28,120 bases of DNA from Tannerella sp. Its GTDB lineage: Bacteria; Bacteroidota; Bacteroidia; Bacteroidales; Tannerellaceae. Each line of letters begins with the position of its first letter. The stretch's first letter is position 1. Location: positions 1-28,120 of the forward strand of contig JAIRXI010000082.1 of the NCBI GenBank assembly GCA_031268395.1, in the 5' to 3' direction. The position numbers and the translations under genes are program-made. The notes under the pieces were generated by a model that saw only the letters and a program-made list of their open reading frames with translations, was not told the DNA's origin and ran no database searches. Positions 16,393 to 23,661 of the stretch are shown piece by piece.

Positions 16393-16425
16393 CACGGCGG
16401 AAGCGTCTAATGGACATGTCGGGTT
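16393..16425 (-). repeat. Inverted border copy of the interspersed repeat
   Basis: The minus strand reads AACCCGACATGTCCATTAGA then CGCTTCCGCCG, matching the first part of copies A and B in opposite orientation. With copy B it brackets the 15815-16425 element. Confidence 0.75.
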
Positions 16426-16450
16426 CATTATCTGCTGAAATATAGCGGCG

Positions 16451-17272
16451 TCAGCCGTCTTCTCCGCGAATGGCTTCCCGGATACGTACCAGTCTCCGCA
16501 GCAGGCTTTCCAGCAGGTGCAGAGGCAGCATGTTGGCGCCGTCGGATTTGGCCTGCGGCGGATCGGGATGCGTCTCAATAAACAGCCCGTCCGTTCCGAC
16601 GGCAACAGCGGCCCTTGCAATGGTCTCAATCAGCGAGGGCAGACCGCCGCTGACTCCGGATGTCTGGTTTGGCTGCTGGAGCGAGTGCGTGACGTCCGTG
16701 ACAACCGGAAAGCCGGTCTGCCGCATCTGCGGGATGCCGCGGAAATCCACAACCAGGTCCGTATAGCCAAATGTTGTTCCCCGTTCGGTCAGCAGGACAC
16801 CGGTATTGCCGGCGTCCACCACCTTCTGTGCGGCAAACCGCATCGCTTCGGGCGCCAGAAACTGTCCCTTCTTGATGTTGACGATCCGGCCCGTCCGGGC
16901 AGCCGCCACCAGCAGGTCTGTCTGGCGGCACAGGAACGCGGGAATCTGCAGCACGTCCACATACGGGGCAACCCGTTCCGCCTCCTGCGTTTCATGAATA
17001 TCCGTGACGACCGGCAGGCCGAATGTCTCGCGCACCTTCCGCAGGATGCGCAGGGCCTTTTCGTCGCCGATACCCGTAAAGGCATCTGACCGGGAACGGT
17101 TTGCCTTGCGGTACGAGCCTTTGAAAACATACGGAATCCGCAACTTTTCCGTGATACCCGCAATCTTTTCGGCCACGCGAAGCGCCATTTCCTCGCCCTC
17201 AATCACGCATGGCCCGGCGAGCAGGAAAAAATTCGCCTGCCCCGCCAGTTCTTGTACTGTCATTGTATGCAT
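16451..17272 (-). CDS. kdsA: 3-deoxy-8-phosphooctulonate (KDO-8-P) synthase
   Basis: 273 residues. It condenses phosphoenolpyruvate with arabinose 5-phosphate to give KDO 8-phosphate for the LPS inner core; a cytosolic (beta/alpha)8 barrel. Signatures: FLLAGPCVIEGEEMALR, YVFKGSYRKANRSR, DVLQIPAFLCRQTDLL, IVNIKKGQFLAPE, PVVTDVTHSLQQPNQ and GLFIETHPDPPQAKSDGANM. Cys22 in AGPCVIE sits where metal-dependent KDO-8-P synthases have their metal-binding cysteine (E. coli has Asn), so this is probably the metal-dependent class. It starts 27 bases after miaA ends and is probably cotranscribed with it. ATG codons at residue 1 and residue 4 are both possible starts. Confidence 0.95.
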   Translation of the reverse strand: MHTMTVQELAGQANFFLLAGPCVIEGEEMALRVAEKIAGITEKLRIPYVFKGSYRKANRSRSDAFTGIGDEKALRILRKVRETFGLPVVTDIHETQEAERVAPYVDVLQIPAFLCRQTDLLVAAARTGRIVNIKKGQFLAPEAMRFAAQKVVDAGNTGVLLTERGTTFGYTDLVVDFRGIPQMRQTGFPVVTDVTHSLQQPNQTSGVSGGLPSLIETIARAAVAVGTDGLFIETHPDPPQAKSDGANMLPLHLLESLLRRLVRIREAIRGEDG

Positions 17273-17299
17273 TATTATATATATGTAAAAGCGTAAAAT

Positions 17300-18229
17300 T
17301 CATCGATGGTTCAGCAGCGACAGAGCGCGCCCGATTTTTTCCTCTGTCGGCAGCGATGCGTCGATCCAGTGAATGGGGATGCCCCGCCGCTCCATGCCCC
17401 GGAACCAGGTCATCTGGCGTTTGGCAAACCGGTGGATGGCGGTTTCGAGTTGCGAAACCATCTCCCCGTATGCCAGTTTTCCCGTCACATGGAGGGTAAG
17501 ATATTTGTACTCCAGGCCATAGTAGACAAGATCTTCGGGCGCAATGCCGGAAGCCAGCAATCCGCACACCTCATCCACCATACCCTGCGCCAGACGGCTG
17601 TGCAGGCGCTGCGAAATCTTTTCCCGCCGCCGTTCCCGTTCGATCTCCAGCCCGATCACCAGGCTGCGGGGTGGCTCGTATGCGTTCTCCTCCGGCTCAC
17701 ATTGCGCACGGTATTCTTCAATTTCGATGGCGCGGATGGCACGCCGGGAAGTGTCGACGTCGGTACGGTTGTGCAGCCTCCTGTACGAAGCAAGTATCTC
17801 TTCAAGCTCCGCCAGCGACCTGTTCTCCAGCGACTCCCGGAGGACGGGATTCCGGGGCACGTCCGGTAGCCGGTAGCCTTTTAGCGCCGCTTCCATGTAT
17901 AGCCCCGTCCCGCCGCACAGGACAGGAAGTTTTCCTCTTTCCCGGAGTTGCCGGTAGACGCGAAAAAAATCGCGCTGGTATTCGAACACATTGTATTTTG
18001 TCCCGGGTTCGCAAATGTCAATCAGGTGACAGGGCACCTGCCTGCCGTCCACCATATAGTCTGCCAGGTCTTTTCCGGTGCCGATGTCCATGGCACGGTA
18101 CACCTGGCGGGAATCGGCACTGATGATTTCCGTGTCCAGCCGGTCGGCGAGGGCGGCCGCAAAGGCCGTCTTGCCCGAAGCCGTCGGCCCCAGTATGGTG
18201 ATAAGCTGACAGTCGTCCATTTCTTTCAT
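17300..18229 (-). CDS. miaA: tRNA dimethylallyltransferase
   Basis: 309 residues from the start I prefer. It transfers a dimethylallyl group to A37 of tRNAs reading UNN codons. The N-terminal P-loop is LITILGPTASGKTAFAAALA, followed by IISADSRQVYRAMDIGTGK, DICEPGTKYNVFEYQRDF and LPVLCGGTGLYMEAAL. The C-terminal half holds RRAIRAIEIEEY, YYGLEYKYL and FAKRQMTWFRGM, all MiaA hallmarks. The frame stays open to 18463, but the extra 78 residues look non-coding and lie upstream of the -7 element (18256-18263). The ATG at 18229 (MKEMDDCQ) follows that element by about 27 bases and fits the family's length. Confidence 0.94.
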   Translation of the reverse strand: MKEMDDCQLITILGPTASGKTAFAAALADRLDTEIISADSRQVYRAMDIGTGKDLADYMVDGRQVPCHLIDICEPGTKYNVFEYQRDFFRVYRQLRERGKLPVLCGGTGLYMEAALKGYRLPDVPRNPVLRESLENRSLAELEEILASYRRLHNRTDVDTSRRAIRAIEIEEYRAQCEPEENAYEPPRSLVIGLEIERERRREKISQRLHSRLAQGMVDEVCGLLASGIAPEDLVYYGLEYKYLTLHVTGKLAYGEMVSQLETAIHRFAKRQMTWFRGMERRGIPIHWIDASLPTEEKIGRALSLLNHR

Positions 18230-18255
18230 GCGTTCCGTTTTTATAGTCATCCGTG

Positions 18256-18263
18256 CAAAAATA
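18256..18263 (-). promoter_or_regulatory. -7 element TATTTTTG of miaA-kdsA
   Basis: Matches TAnnTTTG on the minus strand, about 27 bases before the chosen miaA start, and argues against the longer open frame as the true gene start. There is no good -33 TTTG. Confidence 0.45.
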
Positions 18264-18344
18264 ATGCTTTTTTCTTTCCCGGAGCCGCTGAATGGAATGA
18301 ACGTTCCGGAGGGCATCGCCTCCAGATGTGCCAAATTTGAATGG

Positions 18345-18401
18345 TGCATTCCAAATGGCCGTATCGGGCGTGAACCTCCCAATGCGCTAATTTGGAATGC
18401 A
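18345..18401. repeat. 12-bp inverted repeat TGCATTCCAAAT / ATTTGGAATGCA
   Basis: Perfect arms at 18345-18356 and 18390-18401 with a 33-base loop, in the divergent spacer between miaA and the Rpn fragment. Related AATGCATTCC follows at 18411-18420. It could be a small mobile repeat or a protein-binding dyad. Confidence 0.55.
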
Positions 18402-18420
18402 TCCGGTTGAAATGCATTCC

Positions 18421-18450
18421 TTTGAATCTTAAAATTTATATGTATATTTG
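18421..18450 (+). promoter_or_regulatory. Promoter of the Rpn fragment and probably gdhA
   Basis: TTTG (18421-18424), an 18-base gap, then TATATTTG (18443-18450). There is no other promoter-like sequence between the fragment and gdhA, so gdhA is probably read from here. Confidence 0.6.
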
Positions 18451-18474
18451 CGGTCGTAATCATCCGTAGCAGTG

Positions 18475-18696
18475 ATGGAAAAATATGAAGAACGACTGAA
18501 TCCGCTCAATGATTTTCCGTTTTTGAAACACATGAGCGAAAAGGGAGGCGAGGAACAAAGGCTCTCCTTTCTCAATGCCGTGTTGAAAAAGGAGGAGGCG
18601 GAACGGCTCGAATCGGCGAAAATCGTTGGAAAGGGAAGTCCTGAAACGGAACGGACTCTCCTGGAGAAATTAATGTCCGGGCATCGGACCGCATAA
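18475..18696 (+). pseudogene. Truncated Rpn-family nuclease/transposase, N-terminal fragment
   Basis: 73 residues from the ATG at 18475 (a GTG precedes it directly at 18472). The stretch RLNPLNDFPFLKHMSEKGGE followed by QRLSFLNAVLKKEEAERLES matches the start of Rpn/PD-(D/E)XK transposase-like proteins, which normally run about 280-320 residues. The catalytic region is missing: after about residue 50 the sequence no longer resembles the family and it stops at 18696. It is most likely a decayed remnant, but the frame is intact and promoted, so a short expressed peptide is possible. It ends 23 bases before gdhA. Confidence 0.7.
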
Positions 18697-18719
18697 TCTT
18701 GCAATAAATTTTTTTTGTT

Positions 18720-20054
18720 ATGAAAACATCATCCCTATTATCCGCGCTGGAAGCAAAACATCCCGGCGAAAAGGAGTATCTGCAGGCCGTGAAAGAGGTG
18801 CTGCTATCCATCGAGGAGACGTATAACCGGCACCCCGAGTTTGAAAAGGCGAAAATCGTCGAACGGCTGGTCGAACCCGACCGCGTATACACGTTCCGCG
18901 TCCCCTGGACGGACGACGAAGGGAACGTGCAGGTGAACCTGGGATACCGGATACAGTTCAACTGCGCCATCGGCCCCTACAAGGGCGGACTGCGTTTCCA
19001 CCCGTCCGTCAACCTGTCCATCCTGAAATTTCTGGGCTTTGAACAGACGTTCAAGAATGCGCTGACCACCTTGCCGATGGGAGGCGGCAAAGGAGGTTCC
19101 GACTTTGCGCCGCGCGGCCGCAGCAATGCCGAAATCATGCGGTTCTGCCAGGCTTTCATGCTGGAACTGTGGCGGATGATCGGGCCGGACACCGACATCC
19201 CCGCCGGCGACATCGGAGTAGGCGCAAGAGAAATCGGCTATCTGTTCGGCATGTACAAAAAACTGGCACGGGAACATACGGGCACGTTTACGGGCAAGGG
19301 ACTGGAATTTGGCGGTTCCATTCTGCGTCCCGAGGCAACGGGTTTCGGCGGGCTGTATTTCGTAAGCCAGATGCTTGGGGAACATGGAATGGACCTGCGC
19401 GGAAAGACGGTTGCCGTCTCCGGTTTCGGCAACGTTGCCTGGGGCGCTACCGTCAAGGCCGGCGAACTGGGGGCGAAAGTGGTCACGCTGTCCGGCCCCG
19501 ACGGATACGTGTATGACCCGGCCGGCGTCTCGGGCCGGAAGGTGGATTTCATGCTGAAACTCCGCGATACGGGCGAAGACATTGTCGCCCCCTATGCCGA
19601 TGCTTTTCCGGAAGCCGTCTTTTTCCCCGGCAAGCGTCCGTGGGAACAGCCGGTAGACATTGCGCTGCCTTGCGCCACTCAGAACGAACTCGACGCCGCC
19701 GATGCCCGTCGGCTGATGGAGAACGGAGCCGTTTGCGTTGCCGAAATATCCAACATGGGATGCACGGCCGAGGCCGTCGACCTGTTTCTCGACAGCGGTT
19801 TCCTGTTTGCCCCGGGAAAGGCCGTCAATGCAGGCGGCGTGGCAACATCCGGCCTGGAAATGACGCAGAATGCCATGCACCTTTCCTGGAGCGCGGACGA
19901 AGTGGATGCCCGCCTGCACCGGATCATGGGCAGCATCCACGAACAGTGCGTCCTCCACGGCCGGGAGGGTGATTATGTCAATTACGTGAAAGGCGCCAAT
20001 ATCGCCGGTTTCATGAAAGTGGCCCGTGCGATGATGGCGCAGGGGATTGTGTAA
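18720..20054 (+). CDS. gdhA: Glutamate dehydrogenase, hexameric type (probably NADP-dependent)
   Basis: 444 residues. It interconverts 2-oxoglutarate plus ammonium and glutamate, the main ammonium-assimilation step in Bacteroidota. The substrate-binding region reads YRIQFNCAIGPYKGGLRFHP (Lys88), FEQTFKNALTTLPMGGGKGG (Lys112, catalytic Lys124) and DIPAGDIGVGAREIGYLFGM (Asp164). The nucleotide-binding fold follows with VAVSGFGNVAWGATVKAGEL. Late signatures are PGKAVNAGGVATSGLEM and VKGANIAGFMKVARAMMAQG. Length and all key residues are as expected for the 50-kDa family. Cofactor choice is inferred from family. The promoter is probably the one upstream of the Rpn fragment. Confidence 0.96.
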   Translation: MKTSSLLSALEAKHPGEKEYLQAVKEVLLSIEETYNRHPEFEKAKIVERLVEPDRVYTFRVPWTDDEGNVQVNLGYRIQFNCAIGPYKGGLRFHPSVNLSILKFLGFEQTFKNALTTLPMGGGKGGSDFAPRGRSNAEIMRFCQAFMLELWRMIGPDTDIPAGDIGVGAREIGYLFGMYKKLAREHTGTFTGKGLEFGGSILRPEATGFGGLYFVSQMLGEHGMDLRGKTVAVSGFGNVAWGATVKAGELGAKVVTLSGPDGYVYDPAGVSGRKVDFMLKLRDTGEDIVAPYADAFPEAVFFPGKRPWEQPVDIALPCATQNELDAADARRLMENGAVCVAEISNMGCTAEAVDLFLDSGFLFAPGKAVNAGGVATSGLEMTQNAMHLSWSADEVDARLHRIMGSIHEQCVLHGREGDYVNYVKGANIAGFMKVARAMMAQGIV

Positions 20055-20081
20055 ATCCCGCGGAGGCGTCCTTCCCGCCGG

Positions 20082-20888
20082 TTAGTGTGGTCTGTATTTT
20101 TCCGTCTCCGGCAATCTTTTTTGCAGTTCGGCAATGCGGTTGGAGTCGCTTGGATGCGTACTCAGCACTTCCGGGGGAGCGCCTTTGTTGCCCTCAGCCA
20201 TACGTTGCCAGAAGCCGACGGCCTTCTGCGGATCATAGCCTGCCATGGTCATCAGGATCAAACCCATGTAGTCGGCTTCGTATTCGTGTTTGCGCGAATA
20301 GGGTAGCATCACTCCATACTTGGTGCTCAGTCCGAAGACCGTGTTCCCGAGCATCTGCACCGCCTCCGATTTCCTGTTCAGCGTCTCGTGGAGGATAGCC
20401 GCCCCATACTGCGCCACCACTTCCTGGCTCATGCGTTCGTTGCTGTGTTTGGCAATGGCATGAGCCACTTCGTGACCGAGCACCACCGCCAGTTCGTCGT
20501 CCGACGGGGCAAGCGGCAGCAGCCCTTCGTACACCACGATCTTGCCCCCGGGCATGCAAAATGCATTTGCCTGACTGTCTTTCACAAGATTAAATTCCCA
20601 TTTCAAACCGGCGATTTCACTTTCCAGCCCGTTTTGCCTCAAATAGTCTTCCGTCGCGGCCGCAATCCGTTTTCCGACCCGTACCACGGTAGCCGTCTTC
20701 ACCTTGTCGGCAGACAGGGACGCACTCTTGATAAAATCGGAATATTGCACCATGCTGGCGGAAACAATTTCCGAATCCGGCAACAGTAACATCTGCTTCC
20801 GGCCCGTCAGGGGAACCGTACTGCATGCATACAGCAGCCAAACGGCCATACCGCAGCCCGCAATCTTTTTCACATTATGTATCATCAT
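20082..20888 (-). CDS. M48-family zinc metallopeptidase lipoprotein
   Basis: 268 residues. A lipoprotein signal peptide ends at LLYAC (Cys22), so the protein should be anchored to the membrane. The M48 active site is VVLGHEVAHAIAKHSNE (His139, Glu140, His143), with the third zinc ligand in RKHEYEADYMGLILMTMAGY (Glu202). The end (STHPSDSNRIAELQKRLPE) is also typical of the Oma1/LoiP-like M48C group, which is involved in envelope protein quality control. It is convergent with gdhA (27 bases between stops) and divergent from the glycosyltransferase gene. A second ATG follows the first at once (MMIHN), so either may be used. Confidence 0.93.
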   Translation of the reverse strand: MMIHNVKKIAGCGMAVWLLYACSTVPLTGRKQMLLLPDSEIVSASMVQYSDFIKSASLSADKVKTATVVRVGKRIAAATEDYLRQNGLESEIAGLKWEFNLVKDSQANAFCMPGGKIVVYEGLLPLAPSDDELAVVLGHEVAHAIAKHSNERMSQEVVAQYGAAILHETLNRKSEAVQMLGNTVFGLSTKYGVMLPYSRKHEYEADYMGLILMTMAGYDPQKAVGFWQRMAEGNKGAPPEVLSTHPSDSNRIAELQKRLPETEKYRPH

Positions 20889-20936
20889 GTCTTTTATTTA
20901 TCTGAATATCTGTTCTCTTCCCGTTTCTTTTTGCGG

Positions 20937-20944
20937 CAAAGATA
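20937..20944 (-). promoter_or_regulatory. -7 element TATCTTTG of the M48 peptidase gene
   Basis: Exact consensus on the minus strand, about 49 bases before the start codon. The -33 region is not recognisable. Confidence 0.5.
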
Positions 20945-21076
20945 TGAAATATATCCATATCCTTTCCCTTTTGATAAAATCGGCTGGAGAAAAGGTCGAA
21001 CCGTTTTTTGCCCGTTCAGTCAAGGATTGTTCTGTACCCGGTTCGGGTGCGTTTTCCTGCTCTGCGCCTATTTTTT

Positions 21077-21108
21077 TTTGATTTGTTGCGATAATGTGCG
21101 TACTTTTA
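21077..21108 (+). promoter_or_regulatory. Promoter of the glycosyltransferase-pyrC operon
   Basis: TTTG (21077-21080), a 20-base gap, then TACTTTTA (21101-21108), one mismatch from TAnnTTTG. It lies 71 bases before the start codon. Confidence 0.5.
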
Positions 21109-21179
21109 CTCAATCTTTCGAGAGGCGATTAAGCCGGGCCGAAAGATCAACATGATATTTAATGTATAACGGTAGAAAA

Positions 21180-21917
21180 ATGGATAGCATTGTAATTATT
21201 CCGACTTACAACGAGAAGGAAAACATTGAGAATATCATCCGGGCGGTATTCGGGCTGGAAAAAGTATTTCACGTCCTGATTGTAGACGACGGTTCGCCCG
21301 ACGGCACGGCGACCATCGTGAAGGCGTTGCAGCAGGAGTTCCCGGAGCGTCTTTTCCTGGTGGAACGGGCGGGCAAGCAAGGCTTGGGAACGGCCTATAT
21401 CTGCGGGTTCAAGTGGTCTGTCGCGCACGGATATGACTATATCTTCGAGATGGACGCCGATTTCAGTCACGACCCGAAAGACCTGCCGCGTCTTTATGCC
21501 GCCTGCAAAGACGGGGGTGCGGACGTGGCTGTCGGGTCGCGCTACTGCGGGGGCGTGAATGTGGTGAACTGGCCCCTGGGACGGGTGCTGATGTCATACG
21601 GCGCTTCCGTATACGTACGCCTGGTGACGGGCATGAAAATACGCGATACGACCGCCGGCTTCAAGTGCTATCGCAGAGAGGTGCTGGAAACCGTCGAGCT
21701 GGACAAAATTCATTTCAAGGGGTATGCCTTTCAGATTGAGATGAAATTTACGGCGCGCAAATGCGGTTTCAAGATTGTGGAAGTACCGATTATCTTCGTC
21801 AATCGCGTGCTTGGCACCTCCAAAATGAATTCTTCCATTTTCGGGGAAGCCCTGTTTGGCGTGTTGAAACTGAAATGGTGGAGTTTTTCGCGTAAATATC
21901 CGAAAAAGAAAGAATAG
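21180..21917 (+). CDS. GT2 glycosyltransferase, polyprenol-phosphate mannose synthase (Dpm1)-like
   Basis: 245 residues from the ATG at 21180; an earlier in-frame ATG at 21162 would add MYNGRK before the family start (M)[18 protein letters not shown]. The GT-A fold shows [16 protein letters not shown] (36-43 core), the metal-binding [10 protein letters not shown] (Asp92-x-Asp94) and GSRYCGG, then [13 protein letters not shown] and [13 protein letters not shown], all typical of Dpm1-like enzymes that make polyprenyl-phosphate mannose or a related lipid-linked sugar on the inner face of the membrane. There is no C-terminal membrane segment. The sugar is inferred from family only. It is followed after four bases by pyrC, so the two form an operon. 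Confidence 0.9.
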   Translation: MDSIVIIPTYNEKENIENIIRAVFGLEKVFHVLIVDDGSPDGTATIVKALQQEFPERLFLVERAGKQGLGTAYICGFKWSVAHGYDYIFEMDADFSHDPKDLPRLYAACKDGGADVAVGSRYCGGVNVVNWPLGRVLMSYGASVYVRLVTGMKIRDTTAGFKCYRREVLETVELDKIHFKGYAFQIEMKFTARKCGFKIVEVPIIFVNRVLGTSKMNSSIFGEALFGVLKLKWWSFSRKYPKKKE

Positions 21918-21921
21918 ACGG

Positions 21922-23259
21922 ATGAACACGCTGATCGGAAACGCACAGATCATCAACGAAGGGCGTACCTTTACGGGGTCGGTACTGATTTCGGGGAAAT
22001 ACATTGCAGCCGTCCGTGAAGGCGAAATGCAGCCGGAGGCCGGTGTTCAATTCGTGGACGCACGCGGAAAATGGCTCCTGCCGGGCGTCATTGATGACCA
22101 GGTACATTTCCGGGAACCGGGACTGACGCACAAAGGGTCGCTGGCCACTGAAAGCCGCGCGGCAGTGGCCGGTGGCGTAACTTCCTACATGGACATGCCC
22201 AATACGAATCCGCAAACAACCGCGACGGAACAGCTGGAGTGGAAATTCCGGCGTGCAGCCGAAGTCTCGTCGGCCAACTACTCCTTTTTTTTCGGAGGGA
22301 CAAACAACAACCTGGCGGAACTTCGCCGGCTTGACCGCACACGTATCCCCGGTCTGAAACTCTTTTTGGGATCGTCCACCGGAAACATGCTGGTAGACAA
22401 TCCGGAGACCCTGCGCCGGATCTTTTCCGAGACAGACCTGCGGATAGCCGTTCATGCAGAAAAAGAAGAAATCATCCGGCGCAACCGGGCTTATTATCTG
22501 AATGTGTGCGGTAGCAAGGCGCCGGATATTTCGTTCCATCCCCGCATCCGGAGCGAAGAAGCCTGTTATGCCTCCTCGGCCGGAGCGGTGGAACTGGCTG
22601 TGTCGCTGGGTGCGCGGCTACACCTCCTGCACCTCTCCACGGCAAAGGAATTAAGCCTGCTGAGTAACCGGATTCCCCTGCGGGAGAAACAGATTACCGG
22701 AGAAGTCTGCGTTCATCACCTCTGGTTTTCCGATGAAGATTACGCGACGCTGGGCAACCGCATCAAGTGGAATCCGGCCATCAAGACGGCTGCTGACCGC
22801 TCCGCCCTGCGCGCTGCCCTGAACGACAACACAATGGACATCGTAGCTACCGATCATGCGCCTCACCTCATGGCCGAGAAAGCGGGCGACTGCCTGACGG
22901 CAGCATCCGGCGGCCCGATGGTACAGCATTCGCTTGTCGCCATGCTCGAACTGGCTTTGCAGGGCGTATTTACGAAGGAAAAAGTGGTGGAAAAGATGGC
23001 GCATCATCCGGCCGACCTGTTCCGTATCGACCGGAGGGGTTATATCCGCCCCGGCTATTATGCCGATCTGGTATTGATTGATCCGCAGGACACGTGGACA
23101 GTGTCCTGCGAAAACCTGCTATATAAATGTAAATGGTCTCCGCTGGAGGGGCAGGTATTTCATACCCGGGTATGGAAAACATTCGTTAACGGACAGCCTG
23201 TTTATGCCGACGGTCGGGTGAATGACAGCGTACGCGGAATGGCGTTAAAATATGTATGA
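21922..23259 (+). CDS. pyrC: Dihydroorotase
   Basis: 445 residues. It catalyses cyclisation of carbamoyl aspartate to dihydroorotate in pyrimidine synthesis; amidohydrolase (TIM-barrel) family, class I length. The metal-binding start is [20 protein letters not shown]. The first histidine of the usual HxH pair is Gln60 here, with His62 and Arg64 kept. Next come [29 protein letters not shown] (Lys146), [21 protein letters not shown] and [15 protein letters not shown] with its conserved aspartate. I recall the [10 protein letters not shown] form from other Bacteroidetes dihydroorotases, so the Gln is probably lineage-typical and does not show loss of activity. It is the second gene of the operon with the glycosyltransferase. 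Confidence 0.93.
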   Translation: MNTLIGNAQIINEGRTFTGSVLISGKYIAAVREGEMQPEAGVQFVDARGKWLLPGVIDDQVHFREPGLTHKGSLATESRAAVAGGVTSYMDMPNTNPQTTATEQLEWKFRRAAEVSSANYSFFFGGTNNNLAELRRLDRTRIPGLKLFLGSSTGNMLVDNPETLRRIFSETDLRIAVHAEKEEIIRRNRAYYLNVCGSKAPDISFHPRIRSEEACYASSAGAVELAVSLGARLHLLHLSTAKELSLLSNRIPLREKQITGEVCVHHLWFSDEDYATLGNRIKWNPAIKTAADRSALRAALNDNTMDIVATDHAPHLMAEKAGDCLTAASGGPMVQHSLVAMLELALQGVFTKEKVVEKMAHHPADLFRIDRRGYIRPGYYADLVLIDPQDTWTVSCENLLYKCKWSPLEGQVFHTRVWKTFVNGQPVYADGRVNDSVRGMALKYV

Positions 23260-23290
23260 CGGGAAAATAATGCGATTATGATGAAAAAAA

Positions 23291-23315
23291 CGGCCTTTTT
23301 GAGGGAAAAAGGCCG
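23291..23315. terminator. 10-bp hairpin after pyrC
   Basis: CGGCCTTTTT (23291-23300), loop GAGGG, AAAAAGGCCG (23306-23315). It is preceded by seven As, so the canonical T-tract is on the minus strand. On the plus strand it is followed by AAAACATG. It probably ends the pyrC message and may work in both directions. Confidence 0.65.
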
Positions 23316-23343
23316 AAAACATGTTTTATAATATAAGTTTTCA

Positions 23344-23376
23344 TTTGATAATTAACATTTGGGTTGCCTATCTTTG
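23344..23376 (+). promoter_or_regulatory. Consensus promoter of the candidate small RNA
   Basis: TTTG (23344-23347), a 21-base gap and TATCTTTG (23369-23376). This is one of the best promoter matches in the window, yet no coding gene starts before the terminator 60 bases downstream. Confidence 0.7.
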
Positions 23377-23381
23377 TGGCG

Positions 23382-23467
23382 ATAACCAAAACAATCTTTT
23401 TGCCTTAAAGACTAAGACCTGCTAAAACCTAATAAAGCAGCCTTTGAGAAAAGGCTGCTCTTTTTTG
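23382..23467 (+). ncRNA. Candidate ~85-nt small RNA (or terminated leader)
   Basis: Bounded by a consensus promoter and a strong intrinsic terminator with no ORF between. The 5' half is A/C-rich and mostly unpaired (GATAACCAAAACAATC). The sequence CTGCT at 23419-23423 can pair with AGCAG at 23436-23440, which is also the left arm of the terminator, so an alternative fold exists. The LysE-family gene starts 195 bases after the terminator and has its own -7 element, favouring an independent small RNA over an attenuator. I do not recognise the family. Confidence 0.55.
23436..23467 (+). terminator. Strong intrinsic terminator
   Basis: AGCAGCCTTT (23436-23445), tetraloop GAGA, AAAGGCTGCT (23450-23459), followed by CTTTTTTG. 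The 10-bp stem is perfect. Confidence 0.85.
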
Positions 23468-23619
23468 TCCGTCCGGCACGGGTGTTGCGGGAGAAAAAGC
23501 GGGTTTCTGCCCCGTGCGCGAAATACAAAAACAGCAGGAAAGAACAGCGAGGCCGGATGCCCCCGTTCGCCAAAAGATACTTTAACCATTTAACAGTATG
23601 TCCTGTGGGAAAATAGCCG

Positions 23620-23627
23620 TACCTTTG
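23620..23627 (+). promoter_or_regulatory. -7 element TACCTTTG of the LysE-family gene
   Basis: Exact consensus, 34 bases before the start codon at 23662. No clear -33 TTTG. Confidence 0.5.
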
Positions 23628-23661
23628 CATGGCTGAATAAGTAAAATGCGAATGAGTACTT

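Larger units (their letters stand above)
15738..16450. other. 713-base gene-free spacer holding a composite repeat
   Basis: No gene is supported; the ORFs in both directions across the 21-bp array are repeat translations. Most of the spacer (15815-16425) is one repeat-built block, described in the separate entries. The rest shows no promoter or terminator that I can support. Confidence 0.7.
23260..23661. other. 402-base spacer between pyrC and the LysE-family gene
   Basis: No gene. It holds a symmetrical hairpin (23291-23315), a consensus promoter (23344-23376), a strong terminator (23436-23467) and the -7 element for the downstream gene (23620-23627). An 11-codon upstream ORF (from 23646) overlaps the LysE-family start codon. 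Confidence 0.65.

Noticed and set aside
18230..18463. Extended N-terminus of MiaA (78 extra residues)
   Set aside because: The extension covers the -7 element and an inverted repeat, and MiaA proteins are about 300-315 residues, which the start at 18229 already gives.
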